Source: Liolophura sinensis
Taxonomy: Eukaryota; Mollusca; Polyplacophora; Chitonida; Chitonidae
DNA length: 62,024 nt
Assembly (NCBI RefSeq): GCF_032854445.1
Contig: NW_027018188.1
Span: 1-62,024 of the forward strand
Reading direction: 5' to 3'
Position numbers and translations under genes: made by a program. Of this stretch, positions 1-15,100 are shown one piece after another; position 1 is the first letter of the stretch, and the number at the start of each line of letters is the position of its first letter. The notes below the pieces were generated by a model. That model saw only the letters and a program-made list of their open reading frames with translations, had not been told where the DNA came from and did no database searches.

Positions 1-3000
1 GTGACGAGAAATCGAATGCTGCAAACCGAGTTGCTCTCCGACCAATACTTTTGGCTGTAGCGACAATTGAATGATCATTGATGTCATAATCACGTGCCCA
101 GCAACGGCTCTTACTCCATGGAAACCAGGGATATTTGCAATTTTTTAACAGCTGCCGATGCCTGGCCCAATTCCGCATCTTTTGGCACCTGATAAATGTG
201 GGTCAGTGTTCAGTTGTACTTTTTACAGCAGACTGTATCAAGTACCTTGTGTTTTTCACGTACAAATGGTGTGGTTTTTCTACACGTAGATAAAGACATT
301 GAGATTGTCTTGCACTTAGAAGTAAGGCAATTGCTGGGTGAGTTAAATGGGCTTAGCCCAAAGATTTGTCGTCTTCTGGGCTACCGAAGGGCACATAACT
401 TATAGTCAAAAGTTGAATATAGTAATGACCAGTCGCGATTGTACAGAGTACAGTGTAGCCGATTTCAATTAACAAAAAGACCAGGCAAAAATGCAAAATT
501 GGAAAAAATGTTCCAGTGCTGCTGGTAAGAGGCTAATCGACGTATTTTTTGACGACAAATCGAATGGTACAAACCGCGTTGCTCTCCGACCAATACTTTT
601 GCTGTAGTGACAATTGAATGATCATTTATGTCATAATCACGTGCCCAGAAACGGCTCTTACTCCATGGAAACCAGGGATATTTGCAATTTTTTAACAGCT
701 GCCGATGCCTGGCTAAATTCCGCATCTTTGGCACCTTATTCACGTGGGTCTGTTGTCAGTTGTACTTTTTACAGCAGACTGTATCAAGTACCTTGTGATT
801 TTTATGTACAAATGGTGTGGTTTTCCTACACGTAGATAAAGACATTGAGATTGTCTTGGACTTAGAAATAAGACAATTGCTGGGTGAGTTAAATGGGCTT
901 GGCCCAAAGATTTCAGGTCTTCTGGCTACCGAAGGGCACATAACTTATAGTCAAAAGTTGAATATAGTAATGACCAGTCGCGATTGTACAGAGTACAGTG
1001 TAGCCGATTTCAATTAACAAAAACACCAGGCAAAATGAAAAGTGGAAAAACTGTTCCAGTGCTGCTGGTAAGAGGCTAATCCGACGTATTTTGTGACGAC
1101 AAATCGAATGGTGCAAACCGCGTTGCTCTCCGACCAATACTTTTGGCTGTAGTGACAATTGAATGATCATTGATGTCATAATTACGTGCCAGCAACGTCT
1201 TTTACTCCATGGAAACCAGGGAAATTTGCAATTTTTCAACAGCTGCCGATGCCTGTCTCAATTTCGCATCTTTTGGCACCTTACTGAAGTGGGTCAGTGT
1301 TCAGTTGTACTTTTTTACAGCAGACTGAATCAAGAACCTTGTGTTTTTCACGTACAAATAATTTGGTTTTTCTACACGTAGATAAAGACATTGAGATTGT
1401 CTTGGACTTAGAAGTAAGACAATTGCTGGGTGAGTTAAATGGGCTTAGCCAAAGATTTGACGTCTTCTGGGCTACCGAAGGGCACATAACTTATAGTCAA
1501 AAGTTGAATATAGTAATGACCAGTAGCGATTGTACAGAGTACAGTGTAGCCGGTTTCAATTAACAAAAAGACCAGGCAAAAATGCAAAAGTGGACAAATT
1601 GTTTCCAGTGCTGCTGGTAAGAGGCTAATCCGACATATTTTGTGACGAGAAATCGAATGGTGCAAACCGCGTTGCTCTCCGACCAATACTTTTGGCTGTA
1701 GTGACAATTCAATTATCATTGATGTCATAATCACGTGCCCAGCAACGTCTTTTACTCCATGGAAACCAGGGAAATTTGCAATTTTTCAACAGCTGCCGAT
1801 GCCTGGCTCAATTCCGCATCTTTTGGCACCTTACTGAAGTGGGTGAGTGTTCAGTTGTACTTTTTACAGCAGACTGTATCAAGTACCTTGTGTTTTTCAC
1901 GTACAAATGGTGTGGTTTTTCTACACGTAGATAAAGACATTGAGATTGTCTTGGACTTAGAAATAAGACAATTGCTGGGTGAGTTAAATGGCTTAGCCCA
2001 AAGATTTGACGTCTTCTGGGCTACCGAAGGGCACATAACTCATATTTAAAAGTTGAATATAGTAATGACCAGTAGCGATTGTACAGAGTACAGTGTAGCC
2101 GGTTTCAATTAACAGAAAGACCAGGCAAAAATGCAAAAGTGGAAAAATTGTTCCAGTGCTGCTGGTAAGAGACTAATCCGACATATTTTGTGACGAGAAA
2201 TCGAATGGTACAAACCGCGTTGCTCTCTGACCAATACTTTTGGCTGTAGCGACAATTGAATGATCATTGATGTCATAATCACGTGCCCAGCAACGTCTCT
2301 TACTCCATGGAAACCAGGGAAATTTGCAATTTTTCAACAGCTGCCGATGCCTGGCTCAATTCCGCATCTTTAAAACCTTACTGAAGTGGGTCAGTGTTCA
2401 GTTGTACTTTTTACAGCAGACTGTATCAAGTACCTTGTGTTTTTCATGTACAAATGGTGTGGTTTTTCTACACGTAGATAAAGACATTGAGATTGTCTTG
2501 CACTTAGAGGTAAGGCAATTGCTGGGTGAGTTAAATGGCTTAGCCAAAGATTTGACGTCTTCTGGGCTACCGAAGGGCACATAACATATAGTCAAAAGTT
2601 GAATATAGTAATGACCAGTCACGATGGTACATAGTACAGTGTAGCCGATTTCAATTAACAAAAAGACCAGGGCAAAAATGCAAAATTGGAAAAATTGTTC
2701 CAGTGCTGCTGGTAAGAGGCTAATCCGACGTATTTTGTAACGACAAATCGAATGGTACAGACCGCGTTGCTCTCCGACCAATACTTTTGGCTGTAGTGAC
2801 AATTCAATTATCATTGATGTCATAATCACGTGCCCAGCAACGTCTTTTACTCCATGGAAACCAGGAAATTTGCAATTTTTCAACAGCTGCCGATGCCTGG
2901 CTCAATTCCGCATCTTTTGGCACCTTACTGAAGTGGGTCAGTGTTCAGTTGTACTTTTTACAGCAGACTGTATCAAGTACCTTGTGTTTTTCACGTACAA

Positions 3001-6000
3001 ATGGTGTGGTTTTTCTACACGTAGATAAAGACATTGAGATTGTCTTGGACTTAGAAATAAGACAATTGCTGGGTGAGTTAAATGGGCTTAGCCCAAAGAT
3101 TTGTCGTCTTCTGGGCTACCGAAGGGCACATAACTTATAGTCAAAAGTTGAATATAGTAATGACCAGTAGCGATTGTACAGAGTACAGTGTAGCCGGTTT
3201 CAATTAACAAAAAGACCAGGCAAAAATGCAAAAGTGGAAAAATTGTTCCAGTGCTGCTGGTAAGAGACTAATCCGACATATTTGTGACGAGAAATCGAAT
3301 GGTACAAACTGCGTTGCTCTCCGACCAATACTTTTGGCTGTAGCGACAATTGAATGATCATTGATGTCATAATCACGTGCCCAGCAACGTCTCTTACTCC
3401 ATGGAAACCAGGGAAATTTGCAATTTTTCAACAGCTGCCGATGCCTGGCTCAATTCCGCATCTTTAAAACCTTACTGAAGTGGGTCAGTGTTCAGTTGTA
3501 CTTTTTACAGCAGACTGTATCAAGTACCTTGTGTTTTTCATGTACAAATGGTGTGGTTTTTCTACACGTAGATAAAGACATTGAGATTGTCGTCGACTTA
3601 GAGGTAAGGCAATTGCTGGGTGAGTTAAATGGGCTTGGCCCAAAGATTTGACGTCTTCTGGGCTACCGAAAGGCCCATAACATATAGTCAAAAGTTGAAT
3701 ATAGTAATGACCAGTCGCGATGGTACATAGTACAGTGTAGCCGATTTCAATTAACAAAAAGACCAGGCAAAAATGCAAAATTGGAAAAATTGTTCCAGTG
3801 CTGCTGGTAAGAGGCTAATCCGACGTATTTTGTAACGACAAATCGAATGGTACAGACCGCGTTGCTCTCCGACCAATACTATTAATTGTAGCGAAAATTC
3901 AATGATCATTGATGTCATAATCACGTGCGTAGCAACGGCTCTTACTCCATGGAAACCTGGGATATTTGCAATTTTTCAACAGCTGCCGATGCCTGGCCCA
4001 ATTCCGCATCTTTTGGCACCTGATAAATGTGGGTCAGTGTTTAGTTGTACTTTTTACAGCAGACTGTATCAAGTACCTTGTGTTTTTTATGTACAAATGG
4101 TGTGGTTTTTCTACACGTAGATAAAGACATTGAGATTGTCTTGGACTTAGAAGTAAGACAATTGCTGAGTGAGTTAAATGGGCTTGGCCCAAAGATTTCA
4201 GGTCTTCTGGGCTACCGAAGGGCACATAACTTATAGTCAAAAGTTGAATATAGTAATGACCAGTCGCGATTGTACAGAGTACAGTGTAGCCGGTTTCAAT
4301 TCACAAAAACACCAGGCAAAACTGCAAAAGTGGAAAAACTGTTCCAGTGCTACTAGTAAGAGGCTAATCCGACGTATTTTGTGACGAGAAATCAAATGGT
4401 GCAATCCGCGTTGCTCTCCGACCAATACTTTTGGCTGTAGCGACAAGTGAATGATCATTTATGTCATAATCACGTGCGTAGCAACGGCTCTTACTCCATG
4501 GAAACCAGGGATATTTGCAATTTTTCAACAGCTGCCGATGCCTGGCTCAATTCCGCATCTTTAAAACCTTACTGAAGTGGGTCAGTGTTCAGTTGTACTT
4601 TTTACAGCAGACTGTATCAAATAAATTGTGTTTTTCATGTACAAATGGTGTGGTTTTTCTACACGTAGATAAAGACATTGAGATTGTCGTCGACTTAGAA
4701 GTAAGGCAATTGCTGGGTGAGTTAAATGGGCTTAGCCCAAAGATTTGACGTCTTCTGGGCTACCGAAGGGCACATAACATATAGTCAAAAGTTGAATATA
4801 GTAATGACCAGTCGCGATGGTACATAGTACAGTGTAGCCGATTTCAATTAACAAAAAGACCAGGTAAAAATGCAAAATTCGAAAAATTGTTCCAGTGCTG
4901 CTGGTAAGAGGCTAATCCGACGTATTCTGTAACGACAAATCGAATGGTACAGACCGCGTTGCTCTCCGACCAATACTTTTGGCTGTAGTGACAATTGAAT
5001 GATCATTGATGTCATAATCACGTGCCCAGCAACGGCTCCTACTCCATGGAAACCAGGGATATTTGCAATTTTTAACAGCTGCCGATGCCTGGCCCAATTC
5101 CGCATCTTTTGGCACCTTATAAATGTGGGTCAGTGTTAAGTTGTACTTTTTACAGCAGACTGTATTAAGTACCTTGTGATTTTTATGTACAAATGGTGTG
5201 GTTTTTCTACACGTAGATAAAGACATTGAGATTGTCTTGCACTTAGAAGTAAGACAATTGCTGGGTGAGTTAAATGGGCTTGGCCCAAAGATTTCAGGTC
5301 TTCTGGGCTACCGAAGGGCACATAACTTATAGTCAAAAGTTGAATATAGTAATGACCAGTCGCGATTGTACAGAGTACAGTGTAGCCGATTTCAATTAAC
5401 AAAAACACCAGGCAAAAATGCAAAAGTGGAAAAACTGTTCCAGTGCTACTAGTAAGAGGCTAATCCGACGTATTTTGTGACGAGAAATCGAATGGTGCAA
5501 TCCGCGTTGCTCTCCGACCAATACTTTTGGCTGTAGCGACAATTGAATGATCATTTATGTCATAATCACGTGCCCAGCAACGTCTCTTACTCTATGGAAA
5601 CCAGGGAAATTTGCAATTTTTCAACACCTGCCGATGCCTGGCTCAATTCCGCATCTTTTGGCACCTTACTGAAGTGGGTCAGTGTTCAGTTGTACTTTTT
5701 ACAGCAGACTGTATCAAATACCTTGTGTTTTTCATGTACAAATGGTGTGGTTTTTCTACACGTAGATAAAGACATTGAGATTGTCTTGCACTTAGAAGTA
5801 AGACAATTGCTGGGTGAGTTAAATGGGCTTGGCCCAAAGATTTCAGGTCTTCTGGGCTACCGAAGGGCACATAACTTATAGTCAAAAGTTGAATATAGTA
5901 ATGACCAGTCGCGATTGTACAGAGTACAGTGTAGCCGGTTTCAATTAACAAAAAGACCATGCAAAAATGCAAAAGTGGAAAAAATGTTCCAGTGCTGCTG

Positions 6001-8337
6001 GTAAGAGGCTAATCCGACATATTTTGTGACGAGAAATCGAATGGTACAAACCGCGTTGCTCTTTGACCAATACTTTTGGCTGTAGCGACAATTGAATGAT
6101 CATTGATGTCATAATCACGTGCCCAGCAACGTCTCTTACTCTATGGAAACCAGGGAAATTTGCAATTTTTCAACAGCTGCCGATGCCTGGCTCAATTCCG
6201 CATCTTTTGGCACCTTACTGAAGTGGGTCAGTGTTCAGTTGTACTTTTTACAGCAGACTGTATCAAGTACCTTGTGTTTTTTCACGTACAAATGGTGTGG
6301 TTTTTCTACACGTAGATAAAGACATTGAGATTGTCTTCCACTTAGAAGTAAGGCAATTGCTGGGTGAGTTAAATGGGCTTGGCCCAAAGATTTGTCGTCT
6401 TCTGGGCTACCGAAGGGCACATAACTTATAGTCAAAAGTTGAATATAGTAATGACCAGTCGCGATTGTACAGAGTACAGTGTAGCCGGTTTCAATTAACA
6501 AAAAGACCAGGCAAAAATTAAAAAGTGGAAAAACTGTTCCAGTGCTACTAGTAAGAGGCTAATCCGACGTATTTTGTGACGACAAAATCGAATGGTGCAA
6601 TCCGCGTTGCTCTCCGACCAATACTTTTGGCTGTAGCGACAATTCAATGATCATTGATGTCATAATCACGTGCGTAGCAACGGCTCTTACTCCATGGAAA
6701 CCAGGGACATTTGCAATTTTTCAACAGCTGCCGATGCCTGGCCCAATTCCGCATCTTTTGGCACCTGATAAATGTGGGTCAGTGTTTAGTTGTACTTTTT
6801 ACAGCAGACTGTATCAAGTACCTTGTGTTTTTCATGTACAAATGGTCTGGTTTTTCTACACGTAGATAAAGACATTGAGATTGCCTTGGACTTAGAAGTA
6901 ACACAATTGCTGGGTGAGTTAAATGGGCTTGGCCCAAAGATTTCAGGTCTTCTGGGCTACCGAAGGGCACATAACTTATAGTCAAAAGTTGAATATAGTA
7001 ATGACCAGTCGCGATTGTACAGAGTACAGTGTAGCCGATTTCAATTAACAAAAACACCAGGCAAAAATGCAAAAGTGGAAAAACTGTTCCAGTGCTACTA
7101 GTAAGAGACTAATCCGACGTATTTTGTGGCGAGAAATCGAATGGTACAAACCGCGTTGCACTCTGACCAATACTTTTGGCTGTAGCGACAATTGAATGAT
7201 CATTGATGTCATAATCACGTGCGTAGCAACGGCTCTTACTCCATGGAAACCAGGGATATTTGCAATTTTTCAACAGCTGCCGATGCCTGGCCCAATTCCG
7301 CATCTTTTGGCACCTTATTCATGTGGGTCTGTTGTCAGTTGTACTTTTTACAGCAGATTGTATCAAGTACCTTGTAATTTTTATGTACAAAAGGTGTGGT
7401 TTTTCTACACGTAAATAAAGACATTGAGATTGTCTTCGACTTAGAAGTAAGACAATTGCTGGGTGAGTTAAATGGGCTGAGCCCAAAGATTTGACGTCTT
7501 CTGGGCTACCGAAGGGCACATAACTTATAGTCAAAAGTTGAATATAGTAATGACCAGTCGCGATTGTACAGAGTACAGTGTAGCCGATTTCAATTAACAA
7601 AAAGACCAGGTAAAAATGCAAAAGTGGAAAAACTGTTCCAGTGCTGCTGGTAAGAGGCTAATCCGACGTATTTTGTGGCGAGAAATCGAATGGTGCAATC
7701 CGCGTTGCTCTCCGACCAATACTTTTGGCTGTAGTGACAATTGAATGATCATTGATGTCATAATAACGTGCCCAGCAACGGCTCTTACTCCATGGAAACC
7801 AGGAAATTTAAAATTTTTCAACAGCTGCCGATGCCTGGCTCAATTCCGGTTCTTTTGGCACCTTACAGAAGTGGGTCAGTGTTCAGTTGTACTTTTTACA
7901 GCAGACTGTATCAAGTACCTTGTGTTTTTCACGTACAAAAGGTGTGTTTTTTCTACACGTAGATAAAGACATTGAGATTGTCTTGCACTTAGAAGTAAGG
8001 CAATTGCTGGGTGAGTTAAATGGGCTTGGCCCAAAGATTTGTCGTCTTCTGGGCTACCGAAGGGCACATAACTTATAGTCAAAAGTTGAATATAGTAATG
8101 ACCAGTCGCGATTGTACAGAGTACAGTGTAGCCGATTTTAATTAACATAAAGACCAGGCAAAAATGCAAAAGTGGAAAAACTGTTCCAGTGCTGCTGGTA
8201 AGAGGCTAATCCGACGTATTTTGTGACGAGAAATCGAATGGTGCAAACCGCGTTGCTCTCCGACCAATACTTTTGGCTGTAGCGACAATTTAATGATCAT
8301 TTATGTCATAATCACGTGCCCAGCAACGGCTCTTACT
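1..8337. repeat. Array segment 1: full-length units only, heterogeneous
   Basis: A 115-bp partial unit followed by fifteen units with landmarks at 116, 663, 1207, 1757, 2305, 2852, 3399, 3947, 4496, 5044, 5592, 6141, 6692, 7241 and 7790. Unit lengths run 544-551, and neither the 32-bp nor the 11-bp deletion of the short units is present. The landmark is CTATGG at 5592 and 6141. Length scatter is larger than in the right-hand part of the window, and few neighbours are near-identical, so this looks like an older or less recently homogenised part of the array. Confidence 0.8.
2305..5591. repeat. Alternating units sharing CTTTAAAACC (period about 1,097 bp)
   Basis: Units starting at 2305, 3399 and 4496 share CTTTAAAACCTTACTG in place of the usual CTTTTGGCACC (near 2366, 3463 and 4560, each 1,097 apart). 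In their right halves they also share CGATGGTACATAG and TGTAACGACAAATCG. The units between them (2852, 3947, 5044) do not match each other equally well. This is therefore a partial two-unit higher-order pattern and not a clean dimer. Confidence 0.7.
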
Positions 8338-8888
8338 CCATGGAAACCAGGGATATTTGCAATTTTTTAACAGCTGCCGATGCCTGGCTAAATTCCGCAT
8401 CTTTTGGCACCTTATAAATGTGGGTCAGTGTTAAGTTGTACTTTTTACAGCAGACTGTATCAAGTACCTTGTGTTTTTTATGTACAAATGGTGTGGTTTT
8501 TCTACACGTAGATAAAGACATTGAGATTGTCTGGGACTTAGAAGTAACACACAATTGCTGGGTGAGTTAAATGGGCTTAGCCCAAAGATTTGACGTCTTC
8601 TGGGCTACCGAAGGGCACATAACTTATAGTCAAAAGTTGAATATAGTAATGACCAGTCGCGATTGTACAGAGTACAGTGTAGCCGATTTCAATTAACAAA
8701 AAGACCAGGTAAAAATGCAAAAGTGGAAAAACTGTTCCAGTGCTGCTGGTAAGAAGCTAATCCGACGTATTTTGTGACGAGAAATCGAATGGTGCAAACC
8801 GCGTTGCTCTCCGACCAATACTTTTGGCTGTAGTGACAATTGAATGATCATTGATGTCATAATCACGTGCCCAGCAACGTCTCTTACT

Positions 8889-11800
8889 CCATGGAAACCA
8901 GGGAAATTTGCAATTTTTCAACAGCTGCCGATGCCTGGCTAAATTCCGCATCTTTTGGCACCTTATTCATGTGGGTCTGTTGTCAGTTGTACTTTTTACA
9001 GCAGAGTGTATCAAGTACCTTGTGATTTTTATGTACAAAAGGTGTGGTTCTTCTACAAGTAAATAAAGACATTGAGATTGTCTTGCACTTAGAAGTAACA
9101 CAATTGCTGGGTGAGTTAAATCCGCTTAACCCAAAGATTTTAGGTCTTCTGGGCTACCGAAGGGCACATAACTTATAGTCAAAAGTTGAATATAGTAATG
9201 ACCAGTCGCGATTGTACAGAGTACAGTGTAGCCGATTTCAATTAACAAAAAGACCAGGTAAAAATGCAAAAGTGGAAAAACTGTTAAAGTGCTGCTGGTA
9301 AGAGGATAATCCGACGTATTTTGTGACGAGAAATCGAATGGTGCAATCCGCGTTGCTCTCCGACCAATACTTTTGGCTGTAGTGACAATTGAATGATCAT
9401 TGATGTCATAATCACGTGCCCAGCAACGGCTCTTACTCCATGGAAACCAGGAAAATTTGCAATTTTTCAACAGCTGCCGATGCCTGGCTCAATTCCGGTT
9501 CTTTTGGCACCTTACAGAAGTGGGTCAGTGTTCAGTTGTACTTTTTACAGCAGACTGTATCAAGTACCTTGTGTTTTTCACGTACAAAAGGTGTGTTTTT
9601 TCTACACGTAGATAAAGACATTGAGATTGTCTTGCACTTAGAAGTAAGGCAATTGCTGGGTGAGTTAAATGGGCTTGGCCCAAAGATTTGTCGTCTTCTG
9701 GGCTACCGAAGGGCACATAACTTATAGTCAAAAGTTGAATATAGTAATGACCAGTCGCGATTGTATAGAGTACAGTGTAGCCGATTTTAATTAACATAAA
9801 GACCAGGCAAAAATGCAAAAGTGGAAAAAATGAGCCAGTGCTGCTGGTAAGAGGCTAATCCGACGTATTTTGTGACGAGAAATCGAATGGTGCAAACCGC
9901 GTTGCTCTCCGACCAATACTTTTGGCTGTAGCGACAATTGAATGATCATTGATGTCATAATCACGTGCCCAGCAACGGCTCTTACTCCATGGAAACCAGG
10001 GATATTTGCAATTTTTTAACAGCTGCCGATGCCTGGCCCAATTCCGCATCTTTTGGCACCTGATAAATGTGGGTCAGTGTTTAGTTGTACTTTTTACAGC
10101 AGACTGTATCAAGTACCTTGTGTTTTTTATGTACAAATGGTGTGGTTTTTCTACACGTAGATAAAGACATTGAGATTGTCTTGGACTTAGAAATAAGACA
10201 ATTGCTGGGTGAGTTAAATTGGCTTGGCCCAAAGATTTCAGGTCTTCTGGGCTACCGAAGGGCACATAACTTATAGTCAAAAGTTGAATATAGTAATGAC
10301 CAGTCGCGATTGTACAGAGTACAGTGTAGCCGGTTTCAATTAACAAAAAGACCAGGCAAAAATGCAAAAGTGGAAAAACTGTTCCAGTGCAACTAGTAAG
10401 AGGCTAATCCGACGTATTTTGTGACGAGAAATCGAATGGTGCAAACCGCGTTGCTCTCCGACCAATACTTTTGGCTGTAGTGACAATTGAATGATCATTT
10501 ATGTCATAATCACGTGCCCAGCAACGGCTCTTACTCCATGGAAACCAGGGAAATTTGCAATTTTTCAACAGCTGCCGATGCCTGGCTCAATTCCGCATCT
10601 TTTGGCACCTTACTGAAGTGGATCAGTGTTCAGTTGTACTTTTTTCAGCAGACTGTATCAAGTACCTTGTGTTTTTCACGTACAAATGGTGTGGTTTTTC
10701 TACACGTAGATAAAGACATTGAGATTGTCTTGCACTTAGAAGTAAGGCAATTGCTGGGTGAGTTAAATGGGCTTGGCCCAAAGATTTGTCGTCTTCTGGG
10801 CTACCGAAGGGCACATAACTTATAGTCAAAAGTTGAATATAGTAATGACCAGTTGCGATTGTACAGAGTACAGTGTAGTCGATTTCAATTAACAAAAAGA
10901 CCAGGCAAAAATGCAAAAGTGGAAAAACTGTTCCAGTGCTACTAGTGAGAGGCTAATCCGACGTATTTTGTGGCGAGAAATCGAATGGTGCAATGCGCGT
11001 TGCTCTCCGACCAATACTTTTGGCTGTAGCGACAATTGAATGATCATTGCTGTCATAATCACGTGCGTAGCAACGGCTCTTACTCCATGGAAACCAGGGA
11101 AATTTGCCAATTTTCAACAGCTGCCGATGCCTGGCTCAATTCCGCATCTTTTGGCACCTTACTGAAGTGGGTCAGTGTTCAGTTGTACTTTTTACAGCAC
11201 AAATGGTGTGGCTTTTCTACACGTAGATAAAGACATTGAGATTGTCTTCGACTTAGAAGTAAGGCAATTGCTGGGTGAGTTAAATGGGCTTAGCCCAAAG
11301 ATTTGACGTCTTCTGGGCTACCGACATATAGTCAAAAGTTGAATATAGTAATGACTTGTCGCGATGGTACATAGTACAGTGTAGCCGATTTCAAGTAACA
11401 AAAACACCAGACAAAAATGCAAAAGTGGAAAAACTGTTCCAGTGCTGCTGGAAAGAGGCTAATCCGACGTATTTTGTGACGACAAATCGAATGGTGCAAA
11501 CCGCGTTGCTCTCCGACCAATACTTTTGGCTGTAGCGACAATTTAATGATCATTTATGTCATAATCACGTGCCCAGCAACGGCTCTTACTCCATGGAAAC
11601 CAGGGATATTTGCAATTTTTTAACAGCTGCCGATGCCTGGCTAAATTCCGCATCTTTTGGCACCTTATAAATATGGGTCAGTGTTAAGTTGTACTTTTTA
11701 CAGCAGACTGTATCAAGTACCTTGTGTTTTTTATGTACAAATATTGTGGTTTTTCTACACGTAGATAAAGACATTGAGATTGTCTTGGACTTAGAAGTAA

Positions 11801-12139
11801 GACAATTGCTGGGTGAGTTAAATGGGCTTGGCCCAAAGATTTGACGTCTTCTGGGCTACCGAAGGGCACATAACTTATAGTCAAAAGTTGAATATAGTAA
11901 TGACCAGTCGCGATTGTACAGAGTACAGTGTAGCCGATTTCAATTAACAAAAAGACCAGGTAAAAATGCAAAAGTGGAAAAACTGTTCCAGTGCAGCTGG
12001 TAAGAGGCTAATCCGACGTATTTTGTGACGAGAAATCGAATGGTGCAAACCGCGTTGCTCTCCGACCAATACTTTTGGCTGTAGTGACAATTGAATGATC
12101 ATTGATGTCATAATCACGTGCCCAGCAACGTCTCTTACT
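8889..12139. repeat. Six-unit higher-order repeat, copy 1
   Basis: Units at 8889, 9438, 9987, 10536, 11085 (short) and 11591. The next block repeats this order 3,251-3,252 bp later: 8889 to 12140, 9438 to 12689, 10536 to 13787, 11085 to 14337, 11591 to 14843. Private variants travel with position, for example CAGAGTGTATC at about 9001 and 12251, CAATTCCGGTTC at about 9491 and 12742, and AACTGTTAAAGTG in both. The third unit is the exception: 9987 is unlike its counterpart 13237. Confidence 0.85.
11085..11590. repeat. Short unit F1 (32-bp and 11-bp deletions)
   Basis: 506 bp. TTACAGCACAAATGG shows the 32-bp deletion and CTACCGACATATAG the 11-bp deletion. Right half has GACTTGTCGCGATGG and CAAGTAACAAAAACACC, the F1 signature. 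Preceded by an E unit and followed by a G unit. Confidence 0.9.
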
Positions 12140-15100
12140 CCATGGAAACCAGGAAAATTTGCAATTTTTCAACAGCTGCCGATGCCTGGCTAAATTCCGC
12201 ATCTTTTGGCACCTTATTCATGTGGGTCTGTTGTCAGTTGTACTTTTTACAGCAGAGTGTATCAAGTACCTTGTGATTTTTATGTACAAAAGGTGTGGTT
12301 TTTCTACAAGTAAATAAAGACATTGAGATTGTCTTGCACTTAGAAGTAACACAATTGCTGGGTGAGTTAAATCCGCTTAGCCCAAAGATTTCAGGTCTTC
12401 TGGGCTACCGAAGGGCACATAACTTATAGTCAAAAGTTGAATATAGTAATGACCAGTCGCGATTGTACAGAGTACAGTGTAGCCGATTTCAATTAACAAA
12501 AAGACCAGGTAAAAATGCAAAAGTGGAAAAACTGTTAAAGTGCTGCTGGTAAGAGGATAATCCGACGTATTTTGTGACGAGAAATCGAATGGTGCAATCC
12601 GCGTTGCTCTCCGACCAATACTTTTGGCTGTAGTGACAATTGAATGATCATTGATGTCATAATCACGTGCCCAGCAACGGCTCTTACTCCATGGAAACCA
12701 GGAAAATTTGCAATTTTTCAACAGCTGCCGATGCCTGGCTCAATTCCGGTTCTTTTGGCACCTTACAGAAGTGGGTCAGTGTTCAGTTGTACTTTTTACA
12801 GCAGACTGTATCAAGTACCTTGTGTTTTTCACGTACAAAAGGTGTGTTTTTTCTACACGTAGATAAAGACATTGAGATTGTCTTGCACTTAGAAGTAAGG
12901 CAATTGCTGGGTGAGTTAAATGGGCTTGGCCCAAAGATTTGTCGTCTTCTGGGCTACCGAAGGGCACATAACTTATAGTCAAAAGTTGAATATAGTAATG
13001 ACCAGTCGCGATTGTATAGAGTACAGTGTAGCCGATTTTAAATAACATAAAGACCAGGCAAAAATGCAAAAGTGGAAAAAATGAGCCAGTCTGCTGGTAA
13101 GAGGCTAATCCGACGTATTTTGTGACGAGAAATCGAATGGTGCAAACCGCGTTGCTCTCCGACCAATACTTTTGGCTGTAGTGACAATTGAATGATCATT
13201 GATGTCATAATCACGTGCCCAGCAACGTCTCTTACTCCATGGAAACCAGGAAAATTTGCAATTTTTTCAACAGCTGCCGATGCCTGGCTAAATTCCGCAT
13301 CTTTTGGCACCTTATTCATGTGGGTCTGTTGTCAGTTGTACTTTTTACAGCAGAGTGTATCAAGTACCTTGTGATTTTTATGTACAAAAGGTGTGGTTTT
13401 TCTACAAGTAAATAAAGACATTGAGATTGTCTTGCACTTAGAAGTAACACAATTGCTGGGTGAGTTAAATCCGCTTAGCCCAAAGATTTCAGGTCTTCTG
13501 GGCTACCGAAGGGCACATAACTTATAGTCAAAAGTTGAATATAGTAATGACCAGTCGCGATTGTACAGAGTACAGTGTAGCCGATTTCAATTAACAAAAA
13601 GACCAGGTAAAAATGCAAAAGTGGAAAAACTGTTAAAGTGCTGCTGGTAAGAGGATAATCCGACGTATTTTGTGACGAGAAATCGAATGGTGCAAACCGC
13701 GTTGCTCTCCGACCAATACTTTTGGCTGTAGTGACAATTGAATGATCATTGATGTCATAATCACGTGCCCAGCAACGGCTCTTACTCCATGGAAACCAGG
13801 GAAATTTGCAATTTTTCAACAGCTGCCGATGCCTGGCTCAATTCCGCATCTTTTGGCACCTTACTGAAGTGGATCAGTGTTCAGTTGTACTTTTTTCAGC
13901 AGACTGTATCAAGTACCTTGTTTTTTTCACGTACAAATGGTCTGGTTTTTCTACACGTAGATAAAGACATTGAGATTGTCTTGCACTTAGAAGTAAGGCA
14001 ATTGCTGGGTGAGTTAAATGGGCTTGGCCCAAAGATTTGTCGTCTTCTGGGCTACCGAAGGGCACATAACTTATAGTCAAAAGTTGAATATAGTAATGAC
14101 CAGTTGCGATTGTACAGAGTACAGTGTAGCCGATTTCAATTAACAAAAAGACCAGGCAAAAATGCAAAAGTGGAAAAACTGTTCCAGTGCTACTAGTGAG
14201 AGGCTAATCCGACGTATTTTTGTGGCGAGAAATCGAATGGTGCAATGCGCGTTGCTCTCCGACCAATACTTTTGGCTGTAGCGACAATTGAATGATCATT
14301 GCTGTCATAATCACGTGCGTAGCAACGGCTCTTACTCCATGGAAACCAGGGAAATTTGTCAATTTTCAACAGCTGCCGATGCCTGGCTCAATTCCGCATC
14401 TTTTGGCACCTTACTGAAGTGGGTCAGTGTTCAGTTGTACTTTTTACAGCACAAATGGTGTGGCTTTTCTACACGTAGATAAAGACATTGAGATTGTCTT
14501 CGACTTAGAAGTAAGGCAATTGCTGGGTGAGTTAAATGGGCTTAGCCCAAAGACTTGACGTCTTCTGGGCTACCGACATATAGTCAAAAGTTGAATATAG
14601 TAATGACTTGTCGCGATGGTACATAGTACAGTGTAGCCGATTTCAAGTAACAAAAACACCAGACAAAAATGCAAAAGTGGAAAAACTGTTCCAGTGCTGC
14701 TGGTAAGAGGCTAATCCGACGTATTTTGTGACGACAAATCGAATGGTGCAAACCGCGTTGCTCTCCGACCAATACTTTTGGCTGTAGCGACAATTTAATG
14801 ATCATTTATGTCATAATCACGTGCCCAGCAACGGCTCTTACTCCATGGAAATCAGGGATATTTGCAATTTTTTAACAGCTGCCGATGCCTGGCTAAATTC
14901 CGCATCTTTTGGCACCTTATAAATGTGGGTCAGTGTTAAGTTGTACTTTTTACAGCAGACTGTATCAAGTACCTTGTGTTTTTTATGTACAAGTGGTGTG
15001 GTTTTTCTACACGTAGATAAAGACATTGAGATTGTCTTGGACTTAGAAGTAAGACAATTGCTGGGTGAGTTAAATGGGCTTAGCCCAAAGATTTGACGTC